This document shows, piece after piece, positions 16,151 to 24,624 of a DNA stretch of 53,681 nt. The stretch comes from Chloroflexota bacterium (GTDB lineage Bacteria > Chloroflexota > Anaerolineae > CG2-30-64-16). The position numbers were made by a program, and so were the translations under genes. Location of the stretch: positions 1 through 53,681 of the forward strand of contig JAPLHB010000048.1 in the NCBI GenBank assembly GCA_026389845.1, in the 5' to 3' direction. Below the pieces are notes generated by a model. The model was not told the DNA's origin and made no database searches. It worked only from the letters and a program-made list of their open reading frames with translations. How positions within the stretch are numbered: position 1 is the stretch's first letter; every line of letters begins with the position of its first letter.

Positions 16151-17605
16151 ATGGACCCACTCCTCTTGGCCCGATGGCAATTCGCCATCACGACGGTGTA
16201 TCATTTTTTCTTTGTGCCCCTCACCCTCGGCCTGGCCGTCCTGACCGCGGTCATGGAGACCATCTACATGCGCACAGGGGATGAGACGTGGAAGCGCATG
16301 ACGAAGTTCTGGGGCAAGCTGTTCCTCATCAACTTCGCTATGGGCGTCGTCACCGGCATCGTGCAGGAGTTCCAGTTCGGCATGAACTGGTCGGAGTACT
16401 CCCGCTTCGTCGGTGATATTTTCGGCGCGCCGCTGGCGATCGAGGCGCTGCTGGCGTTCTTCCTGGAATCCACCTTCCTGGGCATCTGGATTTTCGGGTG
16501 GGACAAGCTCTCCAAGCGGCTGCACGCGGCCACGATCTGGATCGTCGCCATTGCATCGAACCTGTCGGCGCTCTGGATTCTGATCGCCAACTCGTTCATG
16601 CAAGAGCCGGTCGGCTACGTTGTCAACAAGGCGACCGGCCGTGCTGAGATGGTGGACTTCGGCGCGCTGGTGGCGAATCCGCACGTGTGGGCGCAATGGC
16701 CGCACGTCTTCTTCTCGGGCCTCACCACCGCGGGCTTTTTCATGCTCGGCATCACGGCCTACCGCCTGTTCAGGGGGCAGGGGTCAGGAGTCAGGGATCA
16801 GGGATCAGGAGACAGGAAGCAGAAGTCTCGCAATCCGCAATCCGCAATCCGCAATCCGCAATCCGCCACGCTTCCCTTCTTCCGCAAATCCTTCGGGGTC
16901 GCGGCGATCGCGGCGGTCATCGGCAGCGTCATGGTGATCCTGGTCGGTCACTCGCAGGCGCAGCACATGATCCAGGCGCAACCGATGAAGATGGCCGCGG
17001 CCGAGGCGCTGTGGGAAAGCGAAAGCCCGGCCTCGATGTCGCTCTTCACCATCGGCGACATGACGAACCGCCGCGACGTCTTCGCGATCCGCATCCCGGC
17101 CCTGTTGAGCATCCTGGCCTACAATCGGCCCTCGGGCGAAGTGAAGGGCATCAACCAGCTCCAGGCTGAGTACGAGCAGAAATACGGCGCGGACAACTAC
17201 GTGCCCTTCGTCGTGATGATTTACTGGGCGTTCCGCGCGATGGTCGGCGCGGGCTTCCTGATGGCGGCGCTGGCGATCTACGCGCTCTACGGGGTGTTGC
17301 GCGGCAAGACCGCGCCGAAGTGGTATCTGCGCTGGGTGCCGCTCGCCATCGCCCTGCCCTACCTTGCGAACAGCACCGGCTGGATCATGACCGAGATGGG
17401 CCGCCAGCCGTGGATCGTCTTCGGCCTGATGAAGACCGAGGCCGGGGTCTCGACCAGCGTACCCGCCGGCATGGTGCTTGCTTCGGTAGTGATCTTCACC
17501 CTGCTCTACGGCGTGCTGATGGTCGCCGATGTGTATCTGCTGGCGAAGTACGCCAAGGCCGACCCGGCCGAGATCGCGGCGGACGCGACGCCGAGTTGGG
17601 CATGA
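16151..17605 (+). CDS. cydA: Cytochrome bd ubiquinol/menaquinol oxidase subunit I
   Basis: A 484-residue polytopic haem protein of the cytoplasmic membrane that oxidises quinol and reduces oxygen. It starts MDPLLLARWQFAITTVYHFF, with the early His that ligates haem b595 in the family. EFQFGMNWSEYSRFVGDIFG, the GRQPWIVFGLMKTEAGVS segment and the late transmembrane helix agree with CydA. The Q loop is short, as in Bacillus-type enzymes. GGAGGTCACGT precedes the ATG. Residues about 208-239 (RGQGSGVRDQGSGDRKQKS...) are encoded by word repeats and have no counterpart in the family; they sit in a loop between two helices, and the frame continues correctly. cydB follows after a 261 bp repeat-filled gap. 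Confidence 0.96.
   Translation: MDPLLLARWQFAITTVYHFFFVPLTLGLAVLTAVMETIYMRTGDETWKRMTKFWGKLFLINFAMGVVTGIVQEFQFGMNWSEYSRFVGDIFGAPLAIEALLAFFLESTFLGIWIFGWDKLSKRLHAATIWIVAIASNLSALWILIANSFMQEPVGYVVNKATGRAEMVDFGALVANPHVWAQWPHVFFSGLTTAGFFMLGITAYRLFRGQGSGVRDQGSGDRKQKSRNPQSAIRNPQSATLPFFRKSFGVAAIAAVIGSVMVILVGHSQAQHMIQAQPMKMAAAEALWESESPASMSLFTIGDMTNRRDVFAIRIPALLSILAYNRPSGEVKGINQLQAEYEQKYGADNYVPFVVMIYWAFRAMVGAGFLMAALAIYALYGVLRGKTAPKWYLRWVPLAIALPYLANSTGWIMTEMGRQPWIVFGLMKTEAGVSTSVPAGMVLASVVIFTLLYGVLMVADVYLLAKYAKADPAEIAADATPSWA
16771..16868. repeat. In-frame word-repeat insertion in cydA
   Basis: Words of the TCAGGGATCAGG type are followed by five GCAATCC heptamers. They are translated as GSGVRDQGSGDRKQKSRN then QSAIRNPQSAIRNP, between the end of one helix (LGITAYRLFRG) and the start of the next (FFRKSFGVAAIAAV). 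The first word family also occurs at 52005-52049 and the second at 15598-15633, both outside genes. Confidence 0.93.
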
Positions 17606-17612
17606 GAGACGG

Positions 17613-17838
17613 CGTGGTGCGTGGGGCGTGGTGCGTGCTGCGTACTGCGTGCTGCGTACTGCGGGGTGAATCATTCGCCGATTCGTCCATTTGCTGATTT
17701 GCCGATTTGCCGATTTGCTGATTTGCTGATTTGCTGATTTGCCGATTTGCCGATTTGCCGATTTGCCGATTTGCCGATTTGCCGATTTGCCGATTTGCCG
17801 ATTTGCCGATTTGCCGATTCGCCGATTCGCTGATTCGC
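17613..17838. repeat. Long word-repeat tract between cydA and cydB
   Basis: First GCGTGGTGCGTGCTGCGTACT words (17613-17665), then a long octamer run of GCTGATTT, GCCGATTT and GCCGATTC (17674-17838, about 20 units). This fills almost the whole cydA-cydB gap. The octamer complement GCGAATCA/GCGAATCG recurs in frame inside cydDC at 31706-31770. Confidence 0.95.
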
Positions 17839-17866
17839 CCTTGTCTACCATCAACGGAGGTCACAC

Positions 17867-18880
17867 ATGGATCTCAATACCCTCTGGTTCATCCTGATCG
17901 GTGTGCTTTTCACCGGGTTCTTTTTTCTGGAAGGGTTCGACTACGGCGTCGGCATCCTCTTGCCGTTCCTGGGCAAGAAAGACGAGGAGCGCCGCATCCT
18001 CATCAACACCATCGGCCCGTTCTGGGACGGCAACGAGGTGTGGCTGTTGACGGCCGGCGGCGCGATGTTCGCGGCGTTCCCCAACTGGTACGCCACGCTC
18101 TTCAGCGGCTTCTACCTGGCGTTGCTGCTGATGCTGGTCGCGCTGATCCTGCGCGGGGTGGCGTTCGAGTTCCGCAGCAAAGACGCGGACCCGCGCTGGC
18201 GTGCGCTGTGGGACTGGTGCATCTTCGGCGGCAGCCTCGTGCCCGCGCTGCTGTGGGGCGTGGCGATGGCGAACATCGTGCGGGGGGTGCCGATTGACGG
18301 CAAGATGCAGTACGTCGGCGGCTTTTTCAACCTGCTGAATCCGTATGCCCTCTTGGGCGGGGTAGCAGGGCTGGGGGTCTTTACGCTGCATGGAGCCATC
18401 TTCCTGGGGCTGCGCACCGATGGCGAGCTGCGCGAGCGCGTGGAGAAACTTGCGAACCGCCTGTGGCCCGTGGTGTTGGTCGTGGGCGCGGCCACCGTGG
18501 GCGCCAGCTATGTCGCGACCGACATCTTCAAACGGCTGGGCCTCAACCCGGGGATCAGCGCCATCGGGGCCGGAGTCGCCTTCCTCCTCGCCGGCTGGTT
18601 CCTGCGCCAACGCCGCACCGGCTGGGCCTTCGGCATGACCGGCCTGACCATCGCGCTGACCGTCGTCACCACCTTCCGCGGCCTGTTCCCGCGGGTGATG
18701 GTCTCCAGCCTCAACCCCGACTGGAGCCTGACGATCACCAACGCGTCGTCCACGCCCTACACGCTGCGCACCATGACCATCGTAGCGCTGATCTTCGTGC
18801 CGATCGTGCTGGCGTACCAGGCGTGGAATTACTACATCTTCCGGGCGCGGGTGACGGGCAAGAGCAAGTTGACGTACTGA
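17867..18880 (+). CDS. cydB: Cytochrome bd oxidase subunit II
   Basis: A 337-residue integral membrane protein that pairs with CydA. It starts MDLNTLWFILIGVLFTGFFF and continues LEGFDYGVGILLPFLGK, the CydB signature. GPFWDGNEVWLLTAGGAMFAAFP and GVFTLHGAIFLGLRT are also diagnostic. About eight or nine hydrophobic helices follow, and the length is normal for the family. It carries the same leader as cydA (GGAGGTCAC before ATGGA), which suggests co-regulation. A perfect 33 bp palindrome lies 16 nt after the stop. Confidence 0.97.
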   Translation: MDLNTLWFILIGVLFTGFFFLEGFDYGVGILLPFLGKKDEERRILINTIGPFWDGNEVWLLTAGGAMFAAFPNWYATLFSGFYLALLLMLVALILRGVAFEFRSKDADPRWRALWDWCIFGGSLVPALLWGVAMANIVRGVPIDGKMQYVGGFFNLLNPYALLGGVAGLGVFTLHGAIFLGLRTDGELRERVEKLANRLWPVVLVVGAATVGASYVATDIFKRLGLNPGISAIGAGVAFLLAGWFLRQRRTGWAFGMTGLTIALTVVTTFRGLFPRVMVSSLNPDWSLTITNASSTPYTLRTMTIVALIFVPIVLAYQAWNYYIFRARVTGKSKLTY

Positions 18881-18896
18881 TTGCCCAAGCTCTACC

Positions 18897-18929
18897 AGAC
18901 CTTCGAGGTCTCGGAGACCTCGAAGGTCT
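18897..18929. repeat. 33 bp perfect palindrome, copy 1
   Basis: AGACCTTCGAGGTCTC, one G, then its exact reverse complement. The copy lies 16 nt after cydB. Identical copies are at 24057-24089 and 29553-29585. All three follow the stop codon of a plus-strand gene, so a transcription-terminator or mRNA-end function is possible, although no T run follows. Confidence 0.97.
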
Positions 18930-18938
18930 GTGCAATAG

Positions 18939-19024
18939 GTCTTCACGACACGCGGTCACTTCGCGGGCAGCGAGAGCGCGTACACCACGCCCCACTGAAT
19001 CCAGCGGCGCAGCGCCTCGTCGGC
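18939..19024 (-). pseudogene. Fragment of a TfoX-like gene 3' end (duplicated with the palindrome)
   Basis: The minus strand encodes ADEALRRWIQWGVVYALSLP plus the last residues of a TfoX-like protein, nearly identical to the 3' end of the gene at 24103-24435. Both copies are preceded on the plus strand by the same 33 bp palindrome. Homology breaks off near 19024, and no other part of the gene is present here. It is therefore a remnant of a segmental copy, not a gene. Confidence 0.8.
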
Positions 19025-19078
19025 GCAGTTGACTGGGAGGGCGTAACGCCAAACGATCGGGGAATTCGTCCCCCCTTC

Positions 19079-19145
19079 ACTGGAGTAGAGCCTTCAGGCG
19101 GTTTGGCGCTTGCACAACCCAACCGGCTAAAGCCTCGACTCCAGT
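19079..19145. repeat. ~67 bp imperfect inverted repeat, intergenic copy
   Basis: The left arm ACTGGAGTAGAGCCTTCAGG and the right arm CCGGCTAAAGCCTCGACTCC pair with four mismatches over 25 bp. The same arms (GGAGKCTTTAGCCGG type) occur inside two genes, at 31774-31839 and 36851-36919. A short non-coding mobile element such as a MITE would look like this; no target duplication was recognised. Confidence 0.85.
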
Positions 19146-19176
19146 GCGCTGGTGGTGTATTCTTGCGGTGTGTGCT

Positions 19177-19205
19177 TTGCGGAATTCCCCTTCTCGGTGT
19201 ATCAT
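19177..19205 (+). promoter_or_regulatory. Promoter for the phosphodiesterase/glycosyltransferase genes
   Basis: TTGCGG (19177-19182) and TATCAT (19200-19205) are 17 bp apart. The start codon is at 19325, giving a leader of about 110 nt. Confidence 0.5.
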
Positions 19206-19254
19206 TTATGTAGAATACATCAGCATGACAATGCGGGAGTTTCTCGTCCGGGCG

Positions 19255-19274
19255 CATCCCGCCGCGGCGGGATG
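19255..19274 (+). other. Perfect 20 bp palindrome in a 5' leader
   Basis: CATCCCGCCGCGGCGGGATG is a perfect palindrome within the leader between the promoter (19177-19205) and the start codon at 19325. It would form a compact GC-rich RNA hairpin about 50 nt upstream of the start. Its role is not known. Confidence 0.6.
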
Positions 19275-19324
19275 GGGAACTCGGAATGACATCCGCAGTC
19301 CCACCTATACGAGGAAGATGGATC

Positions 19325-20989
19325 ATGACCCGAGTGCTCGTCATTGGCCTGGACGGTGTGCCATTGGACCTGATCACGGCTTGGGTGCAGGAGGGAAAGC
19401 TGCCAGTCTTGAAGCGCGTCATGGAGCGGGGGGCAGCAGCTCCTTTACGATCTACAATCCCTCCCACCTCCGCTGCTGCCTGGACTTCTTTCATGACGGG
19501 TAAGAATCCCGGTAAGACAGGCATCTACGATTTCCTTTATCGCCGCGATGGCAGTTATATCTTCTATCCCAACAACGCACGCCAGCGAGACGGTAGATCC
19601 ATCTGGAACATCCTCAGCGCCGCGAATAAGCGCGTGGGTGTGCTCAACGTCCCCATATCGTATCCTGTCGAGCCGGTGAACGGCTTCATGATCAGTGGTT
19701 GGATGACCCCTTACAGGGCATGGGATTTTGTCTACCCGCCACACCTTCTGACCGAACTGGAAACGAAAGTCGGCCCTTACCGGATATACCCTACTGAGAC
19801 CTTCTCGGAGCGGAGCAAGGAAACTTTTTTCGAAGCCTCTGACCGACTGCTCGATCAACTAACAAAGACGACCCTCTACCTGATGCAACGCGACCCGTGG
19901 GACTTTTTTATGGTCGTCTTCTTTGATACAGACCGCATTCTCCACCAACTCTGGCACTACCTTGACCGTGACCACCCCTGGCGCAGTGCGGATGGCGCTA
20001 CCGACAAGAGCGAACCCGTATGGCGGTACTTTCAGCGTCTGGACGACAGCATCGGGCAACTTATCGAGCAGGCAGGTGACGATGCCCTGGTAATCATTAT
20101 GTCGGATCACGGCATGGGGCCGGCCCATAACATGATCGTCCTGAATAACTGGTTGTTGCACGCTGGCCTGCTCCAATTGAAGAATAGCGCCTTGACTCTT
20201 GGCAAGCGCCATTTGTTTGATGGGGGCTTCACTCTCAGAAACGTCCACGAACTGGTGGATCGGCTGGGCCTGGCCAAGCATGCTGAGTACAAGGCCCTGT
20301 ATTCGGTGGACGCCATCTTGAAAATCCTGTTTCTATCCTTTCACGATGTGGACTGGTCAAGATCGAAGGCATATTCCTTCGGGCGTAACGTAGGCCCTAT
20401 CTACGTCAATGTGAAAGGCCGGGAACCCCAGGGCATCGTCAACCCGGGTCGAGAATACGAGGAGGTGCGGGACGAGATCGCTGCGCTGACCAGGGAATGG
20501 ACTGACCCACAGACCGGCAGGAAACTCATAGGCCGCGTTTTGTACCGGGAAGAAGTCTACAGCGGCCCTCACCTGGATCAGGCGCCCGACCTCATCTTGC
20601 TTCCCAGCGACGAGAAGGACAAGTTCTTTGGTCTGGCCGACTTCGGGTCCAACCAGATGGTGCAGAAGATGTATCGCTACTCAGGGATGCATCGCGATCA
20701 TGGCTTGCTGATGATGGTGGGGCCACAAATCAAGAGCGGGGCCAGGTTGAACAATGTCAGCATTATTGATCTGGCCCCCACGATTTTGTACGCGATGGGC
20801 ATGCCTATCCCACAGGATATGGACGGGCGCCCCCTGGTGGAAGCATTCACCACGGATGACTCCGAAGGTAGACCGCTGCTAAGCGCAGCGCCAGCCTCTT
20901 TGGCTCAGGAGCGTGAAGCGGTCAGCTATACGGCAGAGGAAGCCAGACAAGTCGAGCAACGATTGAGGCAGATGGGTTATCTGGGCTAG
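19325..20989 (+). CDS. Alkaline-phosphatase-superfamily phosphodiesterase/nucleotide pyrophosphatase-like protein
   Basis: A 554-residue protein. It begins MTRVLVIGLDGVPLDLI, the first metal-binding strand of the superfamily with its Asp. The nucleophile region is IPPTSAAAWTSFMTGKNPG. FFDTDRILHQLWHYLD and IMSDHGMGPAHN supply the second metal site, and GMHRDHGLLMMVGP the last. This matches the type I phosphodiesterase family. Substrates in Chloroflexota are unknown. No signal peptide is visible. ATG 19325 follows GAGGAAG; the longer frame was rejected. It is 14 nt from a GT39-like glycosyltransferase, so a role in lipid-linked sugar or surface glycan metabolism is an inference. Confidence 0.9.
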   Translation: MTRVLVIGLDGVPLDLITAWVQEGKLPVLKRVMERGAAAPLRSTIPPTSAAAWTSFMTGKNPGKTGIYDFLYRRDGSYIFYPNNARQRDGRSIWNILSAANKRVGVLNVPISYPVEPVNGFMISGWMTPYRAWDFVYPPHLLTELETKVGPYRIYPTETFSERSKETFFEASDRLLDQLTKTTLYLMQRDPWDFFMVVFFDTDRILHQLWHYLDRDHPWRSADGATDKSEPVWRYFQRLDDSIGQLIEQAGDDALVIIMSDHGMGPAHNMIVLNNWLLHAGLLQLKNSALTLGKRHLFDGGFTLRNVHELVDRLGLAKHAEYKALYSVDAILKILFLSFHDVDWSRSKAYSFGRNVGPIYVNVKGREPQGIVNPGREYEEVRDEIAALTREWTDPQTGRKLIGRVLYREEVYSGPHLDQAPDLILLPSDEKDKFFGLADFGSNQMVQKMYRYSGMHRDHGLLMMVGPQIKSGARLNNVSIIDLAPTILYAMGMPIPQDMDGRPLVEAFTTDDSEGRPLLSAAPASLAQEREAVSYTAEEARQVEQRLRQMGYLG

Positions 20990-21003
20990 GACAAGAGTGA
21001 GCT

Positions 21004-23046
21004 ATGCTCCGATCCAGTTTCCCTAAACGATGGTTGCCGTTCGGACCACTGATCGGCCGTCCGTTGTCGTCTGATGAGATAGTCATTGCGCTCCTGTTGC
21101 CTATCGTCATCCTGGCAGCCGCCCTGCGCTTCTATGGTCTGGATGCCAAGGGGCTGTGGGTGGATGAGATTTTCACCGCCAGCTTCGCCAGTGCAAACAA
21201 CGACCTGGCTGCCGTCGTGCAGGGCGCGCTTTCCACACCGCTCCCGAGCCCACCCTTGTGGTTTCTTATCACCCACTTCTTCGTGAAAGTCCTGGGGAAC
21301 AGTGATGTCGTTGTCCGCCTGCCCTCTGTATTCGCCGGCATCCTGGGCATTGGGGCGGTCTACAAGGTCGGGGAGACCCTCTTCGATAGGACAACCGGCC
21401 TGATCAGCGCCTTTCTCCTCACCGTATCACCTGCGCACTTGTACTTCTCTCAGGAAGCGCGGTTCTATGCTGGCGTTGTCTTGGTCTCCTTGCTCACCCT
21501 CTACCTACTCTACCGAGGGATAAACTCCTCTGAGAAGAAGTGGTGGATCGGGTTCACGGTTGCCACCCTGGTAAATCTCTACATTCATTTAACGGCGTTC
21601 CTTGTATTCGCCGTGGAGATCCTCTATGCCTGTCTTCTGCTCACGCACAGTCTGGCTACCGTCAACGGGACGGGCGGCATCAGGCGTCTGAGGGCTACCT
21701 TTGCTTTGCCCCTTCTCATCAGTCTGGGGGTCATCATCGTGGGCTATGCGCCCATGATGCCGCATCTTCTAGCTGGTATGCAAGGCCCCAGGGGGTTGGG
21801 AAATCCTGGCGCGGTGGAAGGTTTGCCTTTTTCGGCACAGGATTTCTTGTCCCTATTCGGCGGTTTCAGCAGTGGCACTGGGATTCCGCTCTCCCTGTAT
21901 ATGGGCGCTTCCTTATGGGGATTGGCCAATGCAGCGCGCCAGCACAGGCGACAGGTTCTCCTGGTGCTTCTGTGGATCATTGTGCCCTTTGTGATCATAT
22001 TGCTCTTTCGCCCGAAGCATTGGTTTGAAGTCAAATACGTCATTTTCATACTGCCTGTGTACCTGATCGCCACTTCGCTGGGAATCGCCTCTGCTGCCAG
22101 GGCCATCGCTGCCTTCATCAGCGACTGGGGGATCCTTCGCCGGGCGAAATGTGTATCCGTCGGATCCTGGGGACACGTGCTGAGCCTGTCTTGCCTGGTG
22201 GCCATCTACGGGCTCTTGAGTGCCTCGGCTCTTGACGAGGTCTATGCCTGGCAAAGCGATCGCTGGAAGGATATAGGGCAGTTCTTGATCAGCAACGTGC
22301 AGCCGCAAGATGCCATCGTTCTTCTGCCACTTACGGTTCTTACGATGCCGGTTCAGGACATTGTAGCTTATTATGGCCCCAGTCCCGATGAGACCAACGT
22401 CATTGTGGTTGATAACCTCAGCCAGGTGGAAGACATACTGGCTCGTCATAGACGGGTCTGGATTGTCAGGGGCCTCGGCGTTGCTCTTGACCCATCCGGT
22501 GAGGTGATCGAGTGGCTGAAACTTCAACCACATGTCGCGCTGTCCATCAGAGGTGGGACCAAACTAATGTACACGGGCAAGGATCAAACCCAGCTCGCTC
22601 TTTTGGAAGAGGCCGGGAACTTCGCCAGTCCTACAGCAGAGCTTCATGGGTCCATCGCGGAGGCCTACCGTTCTCTGCGGATGTGGCCGGAAGCCCAGGC
22701 AGCCTATGCACGGGCGGCAGCGCTGGAACCGGCCGAGGGTATCTGGCACTATCACCTAGCCGCTCTTGACGAAGAGATGGGAGAGCGCGACAAGGCGTTA
22801 GTGGAATACCAACAGGCCATTCGTTTGCAACCTGAGATAGCGGGTTTTCACGCCGCCCTCGGGGATCTTTACCGCCAGTCTGGTCTTGCGGATGAGGCGA
22901 TCTCGCAGTACAGAGAAGCCATCCGTCTATATACCAGCCAGAATAGCGGCGCCAAGAATTCGAAGGATGTTCGTCTATGGAACGATCTGGTCCGTAAGCT
23001 GGAAATGTCAGCCGAGCAAACCGGAGCGGCGGACAATACCCCTTAG
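21004..23046 (+). CDS. GT39/PMT-like membrane glycosyltransferase with C-terminal TPR repeats
   Basis: A 680-residue protein. Residues ~27-45 are the first transmembrane helix, then LRFYGLDAKGLWVDEIFTAS gives the acidic loop motif of the GT-C/PMT_2 family. About ten further helices follow up to about residue 400, then a soluble domain. The last ~130 residues contain three TPR units (such as AEAYRSLRMWPEAQAAYARA and ALVEYQQAIRLQPE). GT39-like enzymes transfer sugars from polyprenyl phosphate to proteins or glycans outside the membrane. The TPR tail may dock a partner. It starts 14 nt after the phosphodiesterase gene, and the two likely form an operon. Confidence 0.88.
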   Translation: MLRSSFPKRWLPFGPLIGRPLSSDEIVIALLLPIVILAAALRFYGLDAKGLWVDEIFTASFASANNDLAAVVQGALSTPLPSPPLWFLITHFFVKVLGNSDVVVRLPSVFAGILGIGAVYKVGETLFDRTTGLISAFLLTVSPAHLYFSQEARFYAGVVLVSLLTLYLLYRGINSSEKKWWIGFTVATLVNLYIHLTAFLVFAVEILYACLLLTHSLATVNGTGGIRRLRATFALPLLISLGVIIVGYAPMMPHLLAGMQGPRGLGNPGAVEGLPFSAQDFLSLFGGFSSGTGIPLSLYMGASLWGLANAARQHRRQVLLVLLWIIVPFVIILLFRPKHWFEVKYVIFILPVYLIATSLGIASAARAIAAFISDWGILRRAKCVSVGSWGHVLSLSCLVAIYGLLSASALDEVYAWQSDRWKDIGQFLISNVQPQDAIVLLPLTVLTMPVQDIVAYYGPSPDETNVIVVDNLSQVEDILARHRRVWIVRGLGVALDPSGEVIEWLKLQPHVALSIRGGTKLMYTGKDQTQLALLEEAGNFASPTAELHGSIAEAYRSLRMWPEAQAAYARAAALEPAEGIWHYHLAALDEEMGERDKALVEYQQAIRLQPEIAGFHAALGDLYRQSGLADEAISQYREAIRLYTSQNSGAKNSKDVRLWNDLVRKLEMSAEQTGAADNTP

Positions 23047-23077
23047 GCCTGTCACCACCTGGAAGAGGAGGTCTACA

Positions 23078-24001
23078 ATGAGACAGACGAATCATGAGCG
23101 ACAGACAGATGCACGCGCCTTTCGCTACCGGTCGCTGATCGGTTTTCTGGGGTTTGTGGGTTTGATCCTGGGTCTCACGCTTTACCAGAATCACATGGCC
23201 AACGCTGTCCCGTCGCGTGGTCATCTCGCCTCACCCCTGGAGCGTCCGCAGAGCTCCTTTGTCGGCCATTTTCTTAAACAGCAGCAGGCTTACCCCCCAG
23301 CGACAGTGACGCCCACCGCTACGCCGACGGCGACCGCCACACCGACTGATACGCCGACCGTCACGCCCACCGCTACGCCGACGGCCACCTCGGCGGCCTC
23401 CATCCTCATCAGTGAGGTGCTCTACGATCCACCTGCCGGTTGCACAGAGCCGGGCGCTGAATGGGTGGAGCTGTATAACGCCGGCAGTTCGGCCATCACC
23501 CTCACCAACTGGCAACTCTGCGATGCCAGCGGTTGCGACACGATCCCGACGAGCACGATCCAGCCCAGCCAGGGGTTGGTCATCGCCGGCGCGCAAGCCG
23601 ATTTCCTCGGCTGCTACACGTGCGGCAGCGGGCACGTCGTCTACGTGGCCGACGGTGCGATCGGCGACGGGCTGGGCAACGACGGCGATCGGGTGCGCCT
23701 GCTCGACAATAACGGCATCGAGATAGATGCCATGTCCTACGGCGCGGACACCTACGCCTTCACGCCGGCCTGTCCTGACGTGGGCGAAGGGCATTCGTTG
23801 GAGCGGTATCCCATCCAGCAGGACACCAACGCGGCCGGCGACTTCCGCGACCAGAGCAACCCCAGCCCCTGTCAGAACCCGACGGCTGTGGGGCTTGCCG
23901 GGTTCGCGGTCAGGTCGTCCGACTGGCGGCTGGCGCTGCTGCCGGCGCTGGTCGCGCTGGGGCTGGGCGGGCTGCTCTGGAGCAGACGGATGCGGCGCTG
24001 A
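23078..24001 (+). CDS. Surface-anchored lamin-tail domain (LTD) protein
   Basis: A 307-residue secreted protein. A signal-anchor (YRSLIGFLGFVGLILGLTLY) is followed by a TPTATPT-rich flexible linker (about residues 73-110). An LTD domain follows, ILISEVLYDPPAG ... EWVELYNAGSSAITLTNWQL ... GHSLERYP. The C-terminus reads NPTAVGLAGFAVRSSDWRLA, a hydrophobic stretch (LLPALVALGLGGLL) and a basic end WSRRMRR, like a cell-surface anchoring tail; no LPxTG motif is visible. GAGGAGGT precedes ATG 23078. LTD domains occur on secreted nucleases and adhesins. This one has no enzyme domain, so adhesion or scaffolding is the best guess. Confidence 0.85.
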   Translation: MRQTNHERQTDARAFRYRSLIGFLGFVGLILGLTLYQNHMANAVPSRGHLASPLERPQSSFVGHFLKQQQAYPPATVTPTATPTATATPTDTPTVTPTATPTATSAASILISEVLYDPPAGCTEPGAEWVELYNAGSSAITLTNWQLCDASGCDTIPTSTIQPSQGLVIAGAQADFLGCYTCGSGHVVYVADGAIGDGLGNDGDRVRLLDNNGIEIDAMSYGADTYAFTPACPDVGEGHSLERYPIQQDTNAAGDFRDQSNPSPCQNPTAVGLAGFAVRSSDWRLALLPALVALGLGGLLWSRRMRR

Positions 24002-24056
24002 ACAGCGTGAGTGCGGGGGCTGGATTCCTGGTCGCTGCTCGCACTCGATCGCCCCC

Positions 24057-24089
24057 AGACCTTCGAGGTCTCGGAGACCTCGAAGGTCT
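24057..24089. repeat. 33 bp perfect palindrome, copy 2
   Basis: Identical to the copies at 18897-18929 and 29553-29585. It lies 55 nt after the LTD gene and 13 nt beyond the 3' end of the TfoX-like gene, i.e. between two convergent genes. It is directly followed by the segment that was duplicated near 18.9 kb. Confidence 0.97.
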
Positions 24090-24102
24090 TCACGACACGC
24101 CG

Positions 24103-24435
24103 TCATTTCGCGGGCAGCGAGAGCGCGTAGTCCACACCCCACTGAATCCAGCGGCGCAGCGCCTCGTCGGCGTCATGCCCTTCCGGGCCTACCATGACCC
24201 AGCCGGCCATCGGCTGCCGGCCGGCCATGGCGAAGGGGCGGACGCCGGGTTGCGCCAGCGCCTCCCGATCACGGGCCAGGCCGACGCGTACGATGATGTC
24301 GAACCCCAGGATGCCGCACGCCATGTTGCCGCGCACCATGAAGCCGATGCCGCCGAACATCCGCTTCTCGTCGAGTCCGGGTACGCCGGCCAACGCCGCA
24401 CGCACCCGTTCCGCCAACCGTTCGTCGTGAGTCAT
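24103..24435 (-). CDS. TfoX N-terminal domain protein
   Basis: A 110-residue single-domain protein. KRMFGGIGFMVRGNMACGI is the hallmark of the TfoX_N family, followed by DIIVRVGLARDREAL and a C-terminal ALRRWIQWGVDYALSLPAK. TfoX/Sxy regulates competence in gammaproteobacteria. Stand-alone TfoX_N proteins elsewhere have no defined function. ATG 24435 was chosen because AAGGAG lies 10 nt upstream; an upstream ATG at 24444 sits only 1 nt from it. Its last 30 codons are duplicated as a remnant at 18939-19024. Confidence 0.88.
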   Translation of the reverse strand: MTHDERLAERVRAALAGVPGLDEKRMFGGIGFMVRGNMACGILGFDIIVRVGLARDREALAQPGVRPFAMAGRQPMAGWVMVGPEGHDADEALRRWIQWGVDYALSLPAK

Positions 24436-24532
24436 ATAATTCATACTCCTTTTGCGCAACGCTTTCCAAATTGTAGCGTCTTGATATGGGGAATCTGTGA
24501 GCATCAGCCCATTGTAAAAGGGTAACAAACTT

Positions 24533-24585
24533 GTAGCATAGCCCCTCGTGGGCGTTCGGGCGGGCACAAGGCCCTATTATGCTAC
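24533..24585. repeat. Short inverted repeat upstream of the lipoprotein gene
   Basis: GTAGCATA (24533-24540) and TATGCTAC (24578-24585) are perfect 8 bp arms with a 37 bp GC-rich interval. They lie in the divergent gap between the TfoX-like gene and the lipoprotein gene and may be an operator; chance is not excluded. Confidence 0.4.
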
Positions 24586-24624
24586 GAGGTAATGCTGGAT
24601 ACTTACCAACCGAGGAGGATTGTT

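Noticed and set aside
17674..17838. CRISPR-like array in the cydA-cydB gap
   Set aside because: The units are 8 bp long with no spacers of constant length and no cas genes are nearby.
23890..24001. LPxTG sorting signal in the LTD protein
   Set aside because: There is a hydrophobic C-terminal helix with a basic end, but no LPxTG-like motif before it.
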